A stretch of 64,000 nucleotides of DNA, taken from contig NZ_BTTW01000002.1 in assembly GCF_036245865.1 (NCBI RefSeq), positions 248,001 to 312,000 on the forward strand, given 5' to 3'. Both the position numbers and the translations under genes were made by a program. Below, piece by piece: positions 8,329 to 18,176 of this stretch. The DNA comes from Corallococcus caeni. GTDB taxonomy: Bacteria > Myxococcota > Myxococcia > Myxococcales > Myxococcaceae. Position 1 is the stretch's first letter. Every line of letters starts with the position of its first letter. The notes beneath the pieces were generated by a model, which saw only the letters and a list, made by a program, of their open reading frames with translations, had not been told where the DNA came from and searched no databases.

Positions 8329-9777
8329 GTGACACTCGAAACCCACCGTCCGCAGACGGGCCCCCGCCTGCCCGCCGGGCTGACGCCGGACAGCGTGGAG
8401 CTGTTCCGGGCACAGCTGCGCGGGGCGCTCATCCAGCCAGGGGACGCCGACTACGCGGAGGCGTGCCAGCTTTACAACGCGATGATCCACAAGCACCCGG
8501 CCATGGTAGCCCGGTGCGCGGACGTGGCGGACGTCATCGCCGCGGTGGCCCTGGCGCGCGAGCGCAAGCTCCCCCTGGCCGTGCGCGGCGGCGGCCACAA
8601 CGGCGGCGGCCTGGGGCTGGTGGATGACGGGCTGGTCATCGACCTGTCGCGCATGCGCGGCGTGCGCGTGGACCCGGAGGCCCGCACGGTGCGCGTGTCG
8701 GGCGGCGCCGTCTGGGGGGACGTGGACCACGCCACCCACGCCTTCGGGCTCGCGGTGCCCTCCGGCATCATCTCCACCACGGGCGTGGGTGGGCTCACGC
8801 TGGGCGGCGGGCTGGGATACCTCACGCGCCGCTTCGGCCTCACCATCGACAACCTGCTCGCCGTGGACATGGTGCTCGCGGACGGCCGCTTCGTCACCGC
8901 GAGCGAGGACAAGCACCCGGACCTGTTCTGGGCGGTGCGCGGCGGCGGCGGCAACTTCGGCGTGGTGACGTCGTTCCTCTTCCGGGCCAACCCCGTGGAC
9001 ACCGTCCTCGGCGGCCCCACGCTCTGGCCCCTGGACCGGGCGGCGGAGGTGATGCGCTGGTACCGCGAGTTCCTGCCGAACGCGCCCGAGGACCTCAGCG
9101 GCTTCTTCGCCTTCCTCACCGTGCCGCCCGCGCCGCCCTTCCCGGAGGCGCTCCACCTCCAGAAGATGTGCGGCGTCGTGTGGTGCTACACGGGCGACCC
9201 CGCGCGCGCGGACGAACTGTTCGCGCCCGTGAAGGCGCTCAAGCCCGCGCTGCACGGCGTGATGCCCATGCCCTTCCCCATGCTCCAGAGCGCCTTCGAC
9301 GCGCTCTACCCGCCGGGGCACCAGTGGTACTGGCGCGCGGACTTCGTGCGCGAACTGCCGGACGCGGCCATCGAGCGCCACGTGGACTTCGCCAGCCGCC
9401 TGCCGTCCATGCAGTCCACCATGCACCTCTACCCCATCGACGGGGCGGCGCACCGCGTGGGCCCGCACGACACGGCCTTCCGCTTCCGCGACGCGCGCTG
9501 GTCGGAGGTCATCGTCGGGGTGGATCCATCACCGGAACAGGCCGGGGTCATCTCCGCCTGGGCGAAGGACTACTGGAGCGCGCTGCACCCGTACTCCGCG
9601 GGCGGCGCCTACGTGAACTTCATGATGGAGGAGGGCCAGGAGCGCGTGCAGGCCACCTACGGCGACAACTACGCGCGGCTGGTGGCGGTGAAGCGGCAAT
9701 ACGACCCCGACAACCTCTTCCACGTGAACCAGAACATCCTGCCCGGGCCGGTGAAGCCCCCAAGCGTCGCGCACTGA
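8329..9777 (+). CDS. FAD-binding oxidoreductase with BBE domain
   Basis: 482 aa from GTG 8329, with GGAGG 8 nt upstream. The PCMH-type FAD-binding domain covers about residues 50-220. RGGGHNGGG places His90 where related oxidases attach FAD covalently, followed by GVGGLTLGGGLGYL and AVRGGGGNFGVV. The berberine-bridge-enzyme C-terminal motif YGDNYARLVAVKRQYDPDNLF closes the protein. There is no cysteine at the usual second flavin attachment point of bicovalent members, so a single histidyl link is likelier. Family members oxidise sugars, alkaloids or secondary metabolites with O2; the substrate here is unknown. It is 13 nt from the convergent hybrid kinase gene. Confidence 0.9.
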   Translation: MTLETHRPQTGPRLPAGLTPDSVELFRAQLRGALIQPGDADYAEACQLYNAMIHKHPAMVARCADVADVIAAVALARERKLPLAVRGGGHNGGGLGLVDDGLVIDLSRMRGVRVDPEARTVRVSGGAVWGDVDHATHAFGLAVPSGIISTTGVGGLTLGGGLGYLTRRFGLTIDNLLAVDMVLADGRFVTASEDKHPDLFWAVRGGGGNFGVVTSFLFRANPVDTVLGGPTLWPLDRAAEVMRWYREFLPNAPEDLSGFFAFLTVPPAPPFPEALHLQKMCGVVWCYTGDPARADELFAPVKALKPALHGVMPMPFPMLQSAFDALYPPGHQWYWRADFVRELPDAAIERHVDFASRLPSMQSTMHLYPIDGAAHRVGPHDTAFRFRDARWSEVIVGVDPSPEQAGVISAWAKDYWSALHPYSAGGAYVNFMMEEGQERVQATYGDNYARLVAVKRQYDPDNLFHVNQNILPGPVKPPSVAH

Positions 9778-9790
9778 CAGGCGCGCGCGC

Positions 9791-12700
9791 TCAGGCCCGG
9801 GCCCGGGGAGGAAGCGGCAGGTCGATGATGAAGGTGGCGCCCTGGCCGGCGGCGCTCTTCAGCACCAACTCGCCGTCGTGGCCCTGGACGATCTGCTTGG
9901 CGATGAAGAGGCCCAGCCCCAGACCGTGCACGGAGCGGGGCGGGCCGCCGCGCTCGAAGCGCTCGAAGACGCGGTCCTGGTGCTCCTGCGGGATGCCCGG
10001 GCCGCCGTCCGACACGTAGAGGATGATCCGGTCGCCGTGCTTCCGGAGGCCGATGCCCAGCGGCGTGCCCGGCGCGTACTTGATGGCGTTGGACACCAGG
10101 TTCGTCAGCACCTGCTGCATGCGCGAGCGGTCCCACCACACGCGCAGGCCCAGCTCCGCCCGCAGCTGCAGGACGCAGCCGGCCTGCTCCAGCTGCTCGT
10201 GGAAGGTGTCGAGGACCTCGTGCACCAGCTCCATCGGGTCGCTCTCCTCCATGTGGAAGTCCAGCTTGCCGGCGCGGATGCGGGAGACATCCAGCAGTTC
10301 GTCCACCAGCCGCGACATCCGCTCCACCTGCCGCTGCGCGGACTCCATCGCGGACGTCAGCTTCTGCGCGGAGGGCGGCTCGCCGCGCGAGGGTGACAGG
10401 CGACGGCGCGTCATCTCCAGGTGCAGCATCAGCGCGGTGACGGGCGTCTTCAGCTCGTGGGACGCCACGCCCAGGAAGGTGTCGCGCGCGGCGAGCGCGT
10501 GCTGGAGGTCGCGCGTGAGGGCCTCCAGCTGCTGGCGCGCGTGGGTCCGCTCGCTCACCTCCTGCACCGCGACGAGCAGCCCCAGGATGTGGCCCTCGCC
10601 GTCGCGCTGCGCGTGGATGTCCATGTCCAGCAGCAGCTCCTTGAGGCCGCCCCGGCCGTCCGGCTGGCGCGCGGGCACCTCGCGGCCCACGAAGGGTTCG
10701 CCGGTGCGGTAGACGCGCTCCAGGTGCTTGAGCAGCACGCCGTGGCCGCCCTCCGGCTGCGCTTCGCGCGCGGGCCTGCCCAGCATGTCCCGGCCCATCA
10801 GCCGCGCGAACAGCGGGTTGATGACCGTGAAGATGAGGTCCGGCCCCGTCATCACGCACATGGCCGTGGGCGCCTGCATGAAGAAGTCGGAGAGCTGCTG
10901 GCGGGCGCGTCCCAGCTGGAGCTGGCTGTCCACGCGCGCCAGCAGCTCGCGCGCGGAGAAGGGCTTCACCAGGTAGTCGTCCGCGCCGGCCTGGAGCCCC
11001 TCGATGCGGGCCTCCTCGCCCGCGCGCGCCGACAGCATGACGAAGGGGACTCCGCTCGTGCGCATGTCGCCGCGCAGCTTCCGCAGCAGCCCGAAGCCGT
11101 CCAGCCGGGGCATCATCACGTCGCTGAGGATGAGGTCCGGCTTGAGCTCGAGCGCCGCCTCGAAGGCCGCCTCGCCGTCCGCCACCGCGCGCACGCTCCA
11201 GTGCGGCGCCAGCAGGCCGCTCACGTACGCGCGCATGTCCGCGTTGTCGTCCGCGACGAGGATGCGCCCGCGCCCCTGCGGCAGCGCGAGCCCCGAGCCC
11301 AGATCCCCCAGCGCGTTGGCCCGGGTGGGGGGCGTCACCCGCTCCGGCACCGCCAGCGGGACGGACTCCGGCGCGTCCGGCAGCCAGCGCAGGGCCTCCT
11401 CGCTGAAGGCGGACCCCAGCTTGCCCGCGTGCGGGGCCCCCTCCTCCTGATGGACCTGTTCGGCGGGCAGGTGCGCGCTGCCCAGCGGCAGCTCCACGAA
11501 GAAGGTGCTGCCCTCGCCCTCCGTGCTTCGCACGCCCAGCGTTCCGCCGTGCAGCTTCACCAGCTCCTGGATGAGCGCCAGCCCGATGCCGGTGCCTTCG
11601 TGGGTGCGCCCGTGCGAGGACTCCACGCGGTGGAAGCGCTCGAACACGCGCGGCAGCTCCGCCTCCGGGATGCCGGTGCCGGTGTCCTCCACGGTGAGCC
11701 GCGCCCGCGCTCCCTCGCGCTCCAGCCGCACCGTGACGCCGCCGTGGAGCGTGAACTTGAACGCGTTGGAGAGCAGGTTGAGGACAACCTTCTCCCACAT
11801 GTCCCGGTCCACGTAGACGGGCTCGCCCAGGTCCCGGGCGTCCACGGTGTACTGGAGCCCCGCCTTCTCCATCGCGGCGCGGAAGACGCTGGCCAGGTCC
11901 CCGGTGAGCCGCGCGAGGTCCGTGGGGTGGAAGCTCGCCTTCACGCGGCCCGCCTCGATGCGCGAGAAGTCCAGCAGCGAGTTGACCAGCTTCAAGAGGC
12001 GCAGCGCGTTGCGGTGGGTGAGCTCCTGGCGCGCGCGCTGGGCCGGCGGCAGGGGCTCGGCCGTGTCCGCGAGCGACTCCTCCAGCGGCCCCAGGATGAG
12101 CGTGAGCGGTGTGCGGAACTCGTGCGACACGTTGGAGAAGAACGCCGTCTTCGCCCGGTCGATGGCGGCCAGCGCCTCCGCGCGCTGCGCCTCCGCCTCG
12201 TAGGCGCGCACGCTGACGACGGCGTTGGTGACCGTGGCCTGGAGCTGCTCGTAGAAGCCGCGGTAGGCGTCATCCATCGCGCGGCGGGGGCTCACGCCGG
12301 CCACCAGGTAGCCGAAGGGCTCCGCCATGCCGGCCGGGTGGATGGGCAGCACGCGCGCGTGCACGGGCGGCTCCTCGTACGGGCCCAGGGCCACGTCCAG
12401 CGGCTCCCCAGGAACGCTCACGGCGTCCGCGCCCGCGGTGGCGAAGGGCCACGGCCCGTCCAGCCCCGCCTCCTCCGGGCTCCACGCGGTGCCCGGGGGC
12501 AGGCCCAGGCCGCCCACCCAGCGGACGCGGGGCGCGGCCTCGTCGCGGCGGTAGAAGAGGAGGAAGGGTACGTCGAGCGCGGCGTCCGCCTGCAGCTGTG
12601 GCAGCGCGGCGCCGATGTCCTCCACCGCCTTCACCTTGCCCAAGAGGGCGGACAGCTCGCGCAGCGTCTGCGTGCGCCGCGCGCTGAGCATCTTCTCCGT

Positions 12701-13204
12701 CACCTCCGTGATGGGGTGGAAGAGGCCGCCCACGCCCCCGGACTCGTCGCGGATGGGGCTGAAGGAGAAGGTCATGAAGGCCTCCTCCAGGTAGCCGTGC
12801 CGGTCCAGGAACATGCGTTGGTTCTCGATGTAGGAACCAATGCCCGTGCCGGCCTTCTCGAACACGCCGCCCACCACCGGCAGCGCCGTGGCCCAGCAGT
12901 CGCGGAAGCGCTGGCCCATGGACTCCGGGTGCTTCGCGCCGCAGATGGGCCGGTAGCTGTCGTTGTAGATCTGCACGCGCTCCGGCCCCCACGCGATGAG
13001 GATGGGGAAGGTGGAGGACAGGCACAGGCTGACGGTCGTGCGCAGGCTCTGCGGCCACGTCTCCACCGGCCCGAGCGGCGTCTTCGACCAGTCCATGGCG
13101 CGGATCAACCGGCCCATCTCCCCGCCGCCCGACAGCCAGTCCATCCCTGACTCCGGGGGGGACGCCGCCGTGGAACTGGCCTGGGGAGTGCTGGGGTGTT
13201 TCAT
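9791..13204 (-). CDS. Hybrid sensor histidine kinase with two kinase cores around one receiver
   Basis: 1137 aa from ATG 13204. Domain order: PAS-like (about 20-165, with PLGPVETWP and FSFSPIRDESG), a GAF-like region (about 185-315), first kinase core (H361 in NVSHEFRTP, N-box near 478, DTGTGIPE), receiver (DD near 652, phospho-acceptor Asp695 in SDVMMP, KPF near 747), a second PAS (about 775-880), and a second kinase core (H916 in GVASHELKTP, N-box LVSNAIKY, SDGGPGIP). There are no membrane segments, so it is probably cytosolic. An upstream TTG at 13291 is in frame, but ATG 13204 has a closer GAGG. No separate response regulator is adjacent. Confidence 0.92.
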   Translation of the reverse strand: MKHPSTPQASSTAASPPESGMDWLSGGGEMGRLIRAMDWSKTPLGPVETWPQSLRTTVSLCLSSTFPILIAWGPERVQIYNDSYRPICGAKHPESMGQRFRDCWATALPVVGGVFEKAGTGIGSYIENQRMFLDRHGYLEEAFMTFSFSPIRDESGGVGGLFHPITEVTEKMLSARRTQTLRELSALLGKVKAVEDIGAALPQLQADAALDVPFLLFYRRDEAAPRVRWVGGLGLPPGTAWSPEEAGLDGPWPFATAGADAVSVPGEPLDVALGPYEEPPVHARVLPIHPAGMAEPFGYLVAGVSPRRAMDDAYRGFYEQLQATVTNAVVSVRAYEAEAQRAEALAAIDRAKTAFFSNVSHEFRTPLTLILGPLEESLADTAEPLPPAQRARQELTHRNALRLLKLVNSLLDFSRIEAGRVKASFHPTDLARLTGDLASVFRAAMEKAGLQYTVDARDLGEPVYVDRDMWEKVVLNLLSNAFKFTLHGGVTVRLEREGARARLTVEDTGTGIPEAELPRVFERFHRVESSHGRTHEGTGIGLALIQELVKLHGGTLGVRSTEGEGSTFFVELPLGSAHLPAEQVHQEEGAPHAGKLGSAFSEEALRWLPDAPESVPLAVPERVTPPTRANALGDLGSGLALPQGRGRILVADDNADMRAYVSGLLAPHWSVRAVADGEAAFEAALELKPDLILSDVMMPRLDGFGLLRKLRGDMRTSGVPFVMLSARAGEEARIEGLQAGADDYLVKPFSARELLARVDSQLQLGRARQQLSDFFMQAPTAMCVMTGPDLIFTVINPLFARLMGRDMLGRPAREAQPEGGHGVLLKHLERVYRTGEPFVGREVPARQPDGRGGLKELLLDMDIHAQRDGEGHILGLLVAVQEVSERTHARQQLEALTRDLQHALAARDTFLGVASHELKTPVTALMLHLEMTRRRLSPSRGEPPSAQKLTSAMESAQRQVERMSRLVDELLDVSRIRAGKLDFHMEESDPMELVHEVLDTFHEQLEQAGCVLQLRAELGLRVWWDRSRMQQVLTNLVSNAIKYAPGTPLGIGLRKHGDRIILYVSDGGPGIPQEHQDRVFERFERGGPPRSVHGLGLGLFIAKQIVQGHDGELVLKSAAGQGATFIIDLPLPPRARA

Positions 13205-13394
13205 GAGGCCTCGGAAGCGGGCGCCGGACTTCACCGCGCGGGAGGCGCGGCTTGCGACGGACTGGGATGTTCGTCCAGGGAAACCCGTCAAGAGTTAACG
13301 AAAATCTCCAGTCGTGGGCCGTGCTGGCGGGAGCAAGTGTGAGCTTGCTTGCTTCTGCTCCAGGTGGGGCGCGGGGGGCCGCCGTGCGCCGGGC

Positions 13395-14009
13395 TCAGGT
13401 GGACGGGCGGGGCTGACGCCGTTCACGCGCGTGGCGCACGGCCAGCGCGACGAGCAGCGCGGCCACGCCCGCCAGCGCGACGAAGTGCTCCACGCGGCCC
13501 ACGCCCTTCGCCACGCGGTCCACGCTCGCGGAGCCCAGGTAGCCCAGCGTCACCACCAGGGGCGAGCTCAGGCACAGCGCCAGCCCGTCCCAGAGGAGGA
13601 AGCGGCGCAGGGGCATGCCCTCCGCCGCGGCCATGGCGAACACCGGCACGCGCAGGACGGACATGAACCGGCCGATGAAGACGACCCGGGAGCCGTGCTT
13701 CGCGTACAGACCCTGGACGCGCTCGCGGCGCTCGGGCGTGAACAGGCGGCGGGTGCGCCGGTGCGTGTACAGGGCCTGTCCCAGCCGCCGAGCCATGAGG
13801 AAGAGGACGGTGTCCCCGCACAGCACGCCCATGAAGCACAGCGCGATGGCGGCCGTCAGCGGCATGGCCCCGCGGTGCGACAGCACGCCCGCCGCCAGCT
13901 GCACCAGGTCCTCCGGGAACGGCAGTCCCAGCCCGCCCGCCACGAGCACGAGAAAGACGAGCGGGCCGGAGCCGTGCGTCAGCAGGAGCTGGAGCGGCGA
14001 AGCGGTCAT
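13395..14009 (-). CDS. DedA/VTT family membrane protein
   Basis: 204 aa, the normal DedA size. Landmarks are GLGLPFPEDLVQLAAGVLSHRG near the N-terminus, the GDTVLFLMARRLG helix, and the family signature KHGSRVVFIGRFMSVLRVPVFAMAAAEGM (given in part as GRFMSVLRVP), followed by two C-terminal membrane segments. DedA proteins are inner-membrane VTT-fold proteins implicated in lipid carrier (undecaprenyl phosphate or phospholipid) translocation and envelope homeostasis. Its start lies 14 nt downstream of the AI-2E family gene stop, on the same strand, so both are probably cotranscribed. Confidence 0.9.
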   Translation of the reverse strand: MTASPLQLLLTHGSGPLVFLVLVAGGLGLPFPEDLVQLAAGVLSHRGAMPLTAAIALCFMGVLCGDTVLFLMARRLGQALYTHRRTRRLFTPERRERVQGLYAKHGSRVVFIGRFMSVLRVPVFAMAAAEGMPLRRFLLWDGLALCLSSPLVVTLGYLGSASVDRVAKGVGRVEHFVALAGVAALLVALAVRHARERRQPRPST

Positions 14010-14023
14010 CGGGGCCCGGCCCT

Positions 14024-15166
14024 TCAGGGTTCGGGGAGGACGGCGCCGGCGCGGCGCTCCTGGCGGAAGAGGAGGACCTCCCGGACGATGATCTGCACGG
14101 TGGCCGCCACGGGCACGGCCACCACCGCGCCCACGATGCCCGCCAGCTCCACGCAGAAGAGCACGGCGAGCAGGGTGACGAGCGGGTTGACGTGCACGGT
14201 GCGCTTGAACACGAGCGGCGCCATCACGTTGCCCTCCAGCTGGCCGTAGAGCAGGAAGTAGATGAACACCGCCAGCGCCTTCCACAGGCCGCCGGTGGCC
14301 AGCGTGAGCAGCGTGATGATGCCGCCCGCGATGATGGGGCCCGCGTAGGGCACCAGGCTGGAGAAGCCGCTGGCCACGCCCAGGGGCAGGTAGAAGGGCA
14401 TGCCCAGCACCGCCAGCATGGTGGTGGTGAGCGTGGCGTTGATGGCGCAGATGAGCGTGATGCCGGACAGGTAGCCGCCCGTCGCGGTGTACACGTTGCG
14501 CAGCACGCGCACGTACCGCAGCCGGTGGTCGGGCCGGGCCAGGTCCAGCAGGCGCCGGAGCACGCCGCCGCCGAACACCAGCATGAACACCACCAGGAAG
14601 AAGACGGTGAGCATGCCGCCCAGCAGCCCCACCACGCCGCCGATGGCGCTCATGAGGAGCGAGGGCAGGGGCCCCGCGAGCGCGGGCGTGGCCTCCTCCA
14701 GCCGCTCGTTCCAGCCCAGGCTGTGCAGCCGCTGGTTGAGCGCGCGCAGGATGCCGGTGCCGCGGATCTGCTTCCACAGGTGAGGCCACTGCGTCACCAG
14801 CGCGTCCACCTGCTCCACCAGGTCCGGAATCACCAGCAGGCCCAGCGCCGCGATGGCGAGGAACAGCGCGACCAGCACCAGCGTGATGGCCAGCCACCGC
14901 TTGAGGCCGCGCTTCTCCAGCCGCGACACGCCGTGCTCCAGCGCCAGCGCGATGAGCGCCGCGATGCCGGTGAGCGTGAGCGCCAGGCGCGTCTTGACGA
15001 CGAGCATCGCCAGGGCCATCACGCCCAGCACCACGATGCACACGGTGAACACCGTGCGGGGCGATACCTGGGACTTCGGCTGCAAGCGGACCTCGGGCTC
15101 GGGCACCAGTGGGGCTCCTGGAGACGGGCCACCAACCGCGGGCCCCATGTCTTGCGGATGCGACAT
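14024..15166 (-). CDS. AI-2E family transporter (putative permease)
   Basis: 380 aa from ATG 15166. The N-terminus is about 35 residues and cytosolic. Two membrane segments follow (TVFTVCIVVLGVMALAMLVV and TRLALTLTGIAALIALALEH), then a long periplasmic or amphipathic stretch and a cluster of helices including the family signatures LVPYAGPIIAGGI and the GQLEGNV motif near the end. Family members include TqsA and Na+/H+ antiporter-like proteins, so the name does not prove autoinducer transport. It lies upstream of, and probably in operon with, the DedA gene. Confidence 0.88.
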   Translation of the reverse strand: MSHPQDMGPAVGGPSPGAPLVPEPEVRLQPKSQVSPRTVFTVCIVVLGVMALAMLVVKTRLALTLTGIAALIALALEHGVSRLEKRGLKRWLAITLVLVALFLAIAALGLLVIPDLVEQVDALVTQWPHLWKQIRGTGILRALNQRLHSLGWNERLEEATPALAGPLPSLLMSAIGGVVGLLGGMLTVFFLVVFMLVFGGGVLRRLLDLARPDHRLRYVRVLRNVYTATGGYLSGITLICAINATLTTTMLAVLGMPFYLPLGVASGFSSLVPYAGPIIAGGIITLLTLATGGLWKALAVFIYFLLYGQLEGNVMAPLVFKRTVHVNPLVTLLAVLFCVELAGIVGAVVAVPVAATVQIIVREVLLFRQERRAGAVLPEP

Positions 15167-15521
15167 CCCCCGCCCGGCGGCAACCACCGTCGTCTTCCAA
15201 GTGTGCGCGCCACGCCCGGGCCCGCCCCAAGCGTCCGGAGGGTGACACCCGGCGCCGCGAAGCGCCTCCGCCGGACGCAATCACCGGCCGCGCGGTTCGT
15301 CACCCGGACAGCCGGAAATGCCCGGCCTGGCCGCTGGCCCGTCCGTCCCCCCGAGGCCAGCCGCGCGTCCGCCACGCGACGGCGCCGCGCCGGGGCGTCC
15401 GGCACCTGACGCGCCGGGACGTCGCGGAAAAAGGGGACAGCACGGTTTGCCGGGCCCGCGCGTCAGACGGGGATGGGAACCTTCGTGGGAAGGGGCCTTT
15501 CGCGGGCCGGGAGAGGACACC
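15167..15521. other. 355-nt divergent intergenic region without a gene
   Basis: This lies between the AI-2E gene (minus) and the small unknown gene at 15522 (plus). It is very GC-rich. I see no convincing promoter, palindrome or short gene apart from the GAGAGG ribosome-binding sequence just before 15522. Confidence 0.5.
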
Positions 15522-16043
15522 ATGAAAAAGATGGGTGAGCAGGAGCTGGACGGGATGCGGCGGGAGGCCCTCGAGACAGAGGCCCGGTGGCGCGGGCTGG
15601 CGAACAAGCTGGCGGAGCTGGGCGGCGAGGAGATGGACGCGCAGCTCTTGGTGACGTTCCGGAGCGCGCGGGACGCGGGCGCGGTGCCGCCGGACGCGGG
15701 CTTCTTCCTCGTCGCGCACATCCTGACGGCGATGGCGGACGAGGCCATCGCGGAGGATCCGCGCGTGCGGCTGCGCGCCGGGGAGCTGGACGCGATGGAG
15801 CGCGACTACGGCCTCACCGGCGAGGGCTGGCCGGAGGGCGACCTTCCGCCGGAGGAGTGGGAGGCGCTGTGCGTGGAGTACGAGCGCGCGTGTGACGAGG
15901 CGCGCGCCGCGTTCTTCCGCGCGTACGGCGAGGAGGAGATGGCGCGGCTGTACCTGGATCAGCGCGTCACCTTCCACCACCGCTTCGAGAGCGGGCGGCG
16001 CTTCTTCCACGGCCTGCCCATGTTGCCCACGCAGCTGCACTGA
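15522..16043 (+). CDS. Hypothetical acidic, helical protein
   Basis: 173 aa from ATG 15522, preceded by GAGAGGACACC. I do not recognise a family. It is rich in Glu and Ala and predicted helical, with no signal peptide or membrane segment. It contains ARWRGLANKLAELGGEEMDA, an FFLVAHILTAMADEAIAEDPRV stretch (landmark FFLVAHIL) and a C-terminal HHRFESGRRFFHGLP. The S9 peptidase gene starts 56 nt downstream on the same strand, so the two may be cotranscribed. It is likely cytosolic; no function is proposed. Confidence 0.7.
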   Translation: MKKMGEQELDGMRREALETEARWRGLANKLAELGGEEMDAQLLVTFRSARDAGAVPPDAGFFLVAHILTAMADEAIAEDPRVRLRAGELDAMERDYGLTGEGWPEGDLPPEEWEALCVEYERACDEARAAFFRAYGEEEMARLYLDQRVTFHHRFESGRRFFHGLPMLPTQLH

Positions 16044-16099
16044 GCGGGAGGTCCGCTACACTCCGCCGCCCTGGGGCAATCCTTTTCCGGAGGCGGCGG

Positions 16100-18175
16100 A
16101 TGCGAGTGGCGAGCCTGGCAGTGGCGGTGGGGTGTTGGGTGTGGGGCGCGCTGGCGTCCGGGGCGGTGCCCGCGCCGTCCACGCCCGCGCCCGCGCGGCT
16201 GGAGGCGAGCGCGACGTACGACGCGCTCCAGCGCATGGTGCGCATCCGCGAGGTGTCGCTGTCGCCGGACGGCACGCGGGTGGCCTGGGTGGAGTCGGTG
16301 CCGGGGACCGCGGAGGCCGCGCGGCTCCAGGTGCGGGAGCTGGCGCATCCGGAGCGGGCGCCGGTGCGCGTCACCGCGTCGAAGGACGGCGCGCCGTGCG
16401 CGGAGGGCTCGCTGTCGTGGAGCCCGGACGGCCGGTGGCTCGCGTTCCTCTCCACGGCGGGCGAGGGCCGCGCGCGGCAGCTCTACGTGGCGGACGCGTC
16501 GGGGGCGGGCGGGCCCGCGCGGAGGCTCACGACGCTGAAGGGCGTGCTGGCGGCGCCGAAGTGGTCGCCGGACGGGAAGGTCGTGGGGCTGCTCGTCATC
16601 GAGGGCGCGGAGGATGCGCAGGGGCCGCGCGGGCCGGCGGCGCGGGAGACGGGCGTGGTGCAGGCGTCCCCGCCGGTGAAGCGCTTCGCGGTGGTGACGG
16701 TGGAGGACGCGCGGCTGCGGCTCGTGTCGCCCGCGGGCCTGTTCATCCACGAGTACGCGTGGAGCCCGGATGGCGCTCGCGTGGCGGTGACGGCCTCGTT
16801 GCCGCCGGGGGATGCGAACTGGTGGAACGCGCGCGTGTACGCGGTGGAGGCGGGGACGGGGGAGACGTCGCTGTTGCACGCGCCCCGGTGGCAGGTGGCG
16901 GAGCCCGCGTGGAGTCCGGACGGCCGGCGGCTCGCGTTCATCGAGGGCCTGATGAGCGACGAGGGCAACACGGGCGGGGACGTGCTCGTGGTGTCGGTGC
17001 CGGAGCGGCTGGCGGCGAAGGTGCGGTTCGGGGAGAAGGGGGCGCTGCCGGCGAAGGTGCCGCCCGCGCTCGACGTGACGGAAGGGCTGAAGGCGACGGC
17101 CACGGACCTCTTCTGGCCCACGGCGGAGCGGCTGGTGTTCGGGGCGCAGGCGCAGGGCGAGGCCGCGCTGATGGCGGTGGCGCCGGGCGGCGGGGCGGTG
17201 ACGACGCTGTGGAAGGGCCCGGAGCACGTGGCGGTGTCGCTGGGGAAGGACGGCGTGACGAGCGCGGTGGTGCGCGACTCCTTCAGCCAGCCGCCGGAGG
17301 TGTGGACGGGGCCGGTGGGGGCGTGGAAGCCGCTGACGCGCCTCAACGCGGACGTGCGCGTGCCGGTGGGCGACGTGCGCAGCGTGACGTGGACGAGCGA
17401 TGGGCAGTCCGTGCAGGGCTGGCTGGTGTTGCCGGTGCCGGAGGGGTCCGGCCGCAAGGTGCCCATGGTGACGGTGGTGCACGGAGGGCCGGCGGCGGGC
17501 GTGCTGTCGACGTTCAACCCGCAGACGGCGCTGTTCGTGGCGAGGGGCTACGCGGTGTTCATGCCCAACCCGCGCGGCAGCTACGGCCAGGGGGAGGCGT
17601 TCGTGCAGGCGAACCGCCGGGACTTCGGCTTCGGGGACTTCAACGACGTGATGGCGGGGCTGGATGCCGTCCTGGCGTCGGCGCCGGTGGACCCGGCGCG
17701 GCAGGGCATCACGGGGTGGAGTTACGGCGGCTTCCTGACGATGTGGGCGGTGACGCGGACGCAGCGCTTCCAGGCGGCGGTGGCGGGCGCGGGCATCGCG
17801 AACTGGCAGAGCTACTACGGCACGAACCACATCGACACGTGGATGCTGCCGTACTTCGGGGCGTCGGTGTACGACGAGCCGGAGGTGTACACGCGCTCCT
17901 CGCCCATCAACGGCGTGAAGCAGGTGCGCACGCCCACGCTGGTGCTGCACGGCGAGCGGGACGTGGAGGTGCCCGCGTCGCAGGGCTACGAGTTCCACAA
18001 GGCGCTGAAGACGCTGGGGGTGAAGACCCAGTTGGTCATCTACGCGGATGAGGGCCACGGTCTGCGCAAGCCGGAGCACCTGAAGGACCGGCTCCTGCGC
18101 ACGCTGGACTGGTTCGACGCGAACCTGCCGGCGGCGCCGGAGTCGAAGCCGAAGGTGCGGGCGCCCGCGCGGTAG
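16100..18175 (+). CDS. S9 family prolyl oligopeptidase/dipeptidyl peptidase-like, secreted
   Basis: 691 aa with a signal peptide (about residues 1-22). The first two thirds are a TolB/WD40-like propeller with repeated LSPDGTRVAW, WSPDGRWLAF, WSPDGARVAV and WSPDGRRLAF blades. The last third is the alpha/beta-hydrolase domain: nucleophile Ser541 in GWSYGG, Asp621 in HGERDVEVP and His653 in DEGHGL make the catalytic triad. Such enzymes (acylaminoacyl-peptidase and DPP IV types) cleave short peptides in the periplasm or outside the cell, fitting a predatory, proteolytic life style. A GGAGG lies before the ATG. It ends 1 nt from the convergent GNAT gene. Confidence 0.93.
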   Translation: MRVASLAVAVGCWVWGALASGAVPAPSTPAPARLEASATYDALQRMVRIREVSLSPDGTRVAWVESVPGTAEAARLQVRELAHPERAPVRVTASKDGAPCAEGSLSWSPDGRWLAFLSTAGEGRARQLYVADASGAGGPARRLTTLKGVLAAPKWSPDGKVVGLLVIEGAEDAQGPRGPAARETGVVQASPPVKRFAVVTVEDARLRLVSPAGLFIHEYAWSPDGARVAVTASLPPGDANWWNARVYAVEAGTGETSLLHAPRWQVAEPAWSPDGRRLAFIEGLMSDEGNTGGDVLVVSVPERLAAKVRFGEKGALPAKVPPALDVTEGLKATATDLFWPTAERLVFGAQAQGEAALMAVAPGGGAVTTLWKGPEHVAVSLGKDGVTSAVVRDSFSQPPEVWTGPVGAWKPLTRLNADVRVPVGDVRSVTWTSDGQSVQGWLVLPVPEGSGRKVPMVTVVHGGPAAGVLSTFNPQTALFVARGYAVFMPNPRGSYGQGEAFVQANRRDFGFGDFNDVMAGLDAVLASAPVDPARQGITGWSYGGFLTMWAVTRTQRFQAAVAGAGIANWQSYYGTNHIDTWMLPYFGASVYDEPEVYTRSSPINGVKQVRTPTLVLHGERDVEVPASQGYEFHKALKTLGVKTQLVIYADEGHGLRKPEHLKDRLLRTLDWFDANLPAAPESKPKVRAPAR

Positions 18176-18176
18176 G

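Noticed and set aside
10421-13150. 909-codon plus-strand frame
   Set aside because: Antisense shadow of the large hybrid kinase; composition is Arg/Ala/Gln-rich with no domain.
14024-15166. Calling the AI-2E family protein a quorum-sensing exporter
   Set aside because: The family name covers many unrelated transporters, and no luxS or signal gene is in the window.
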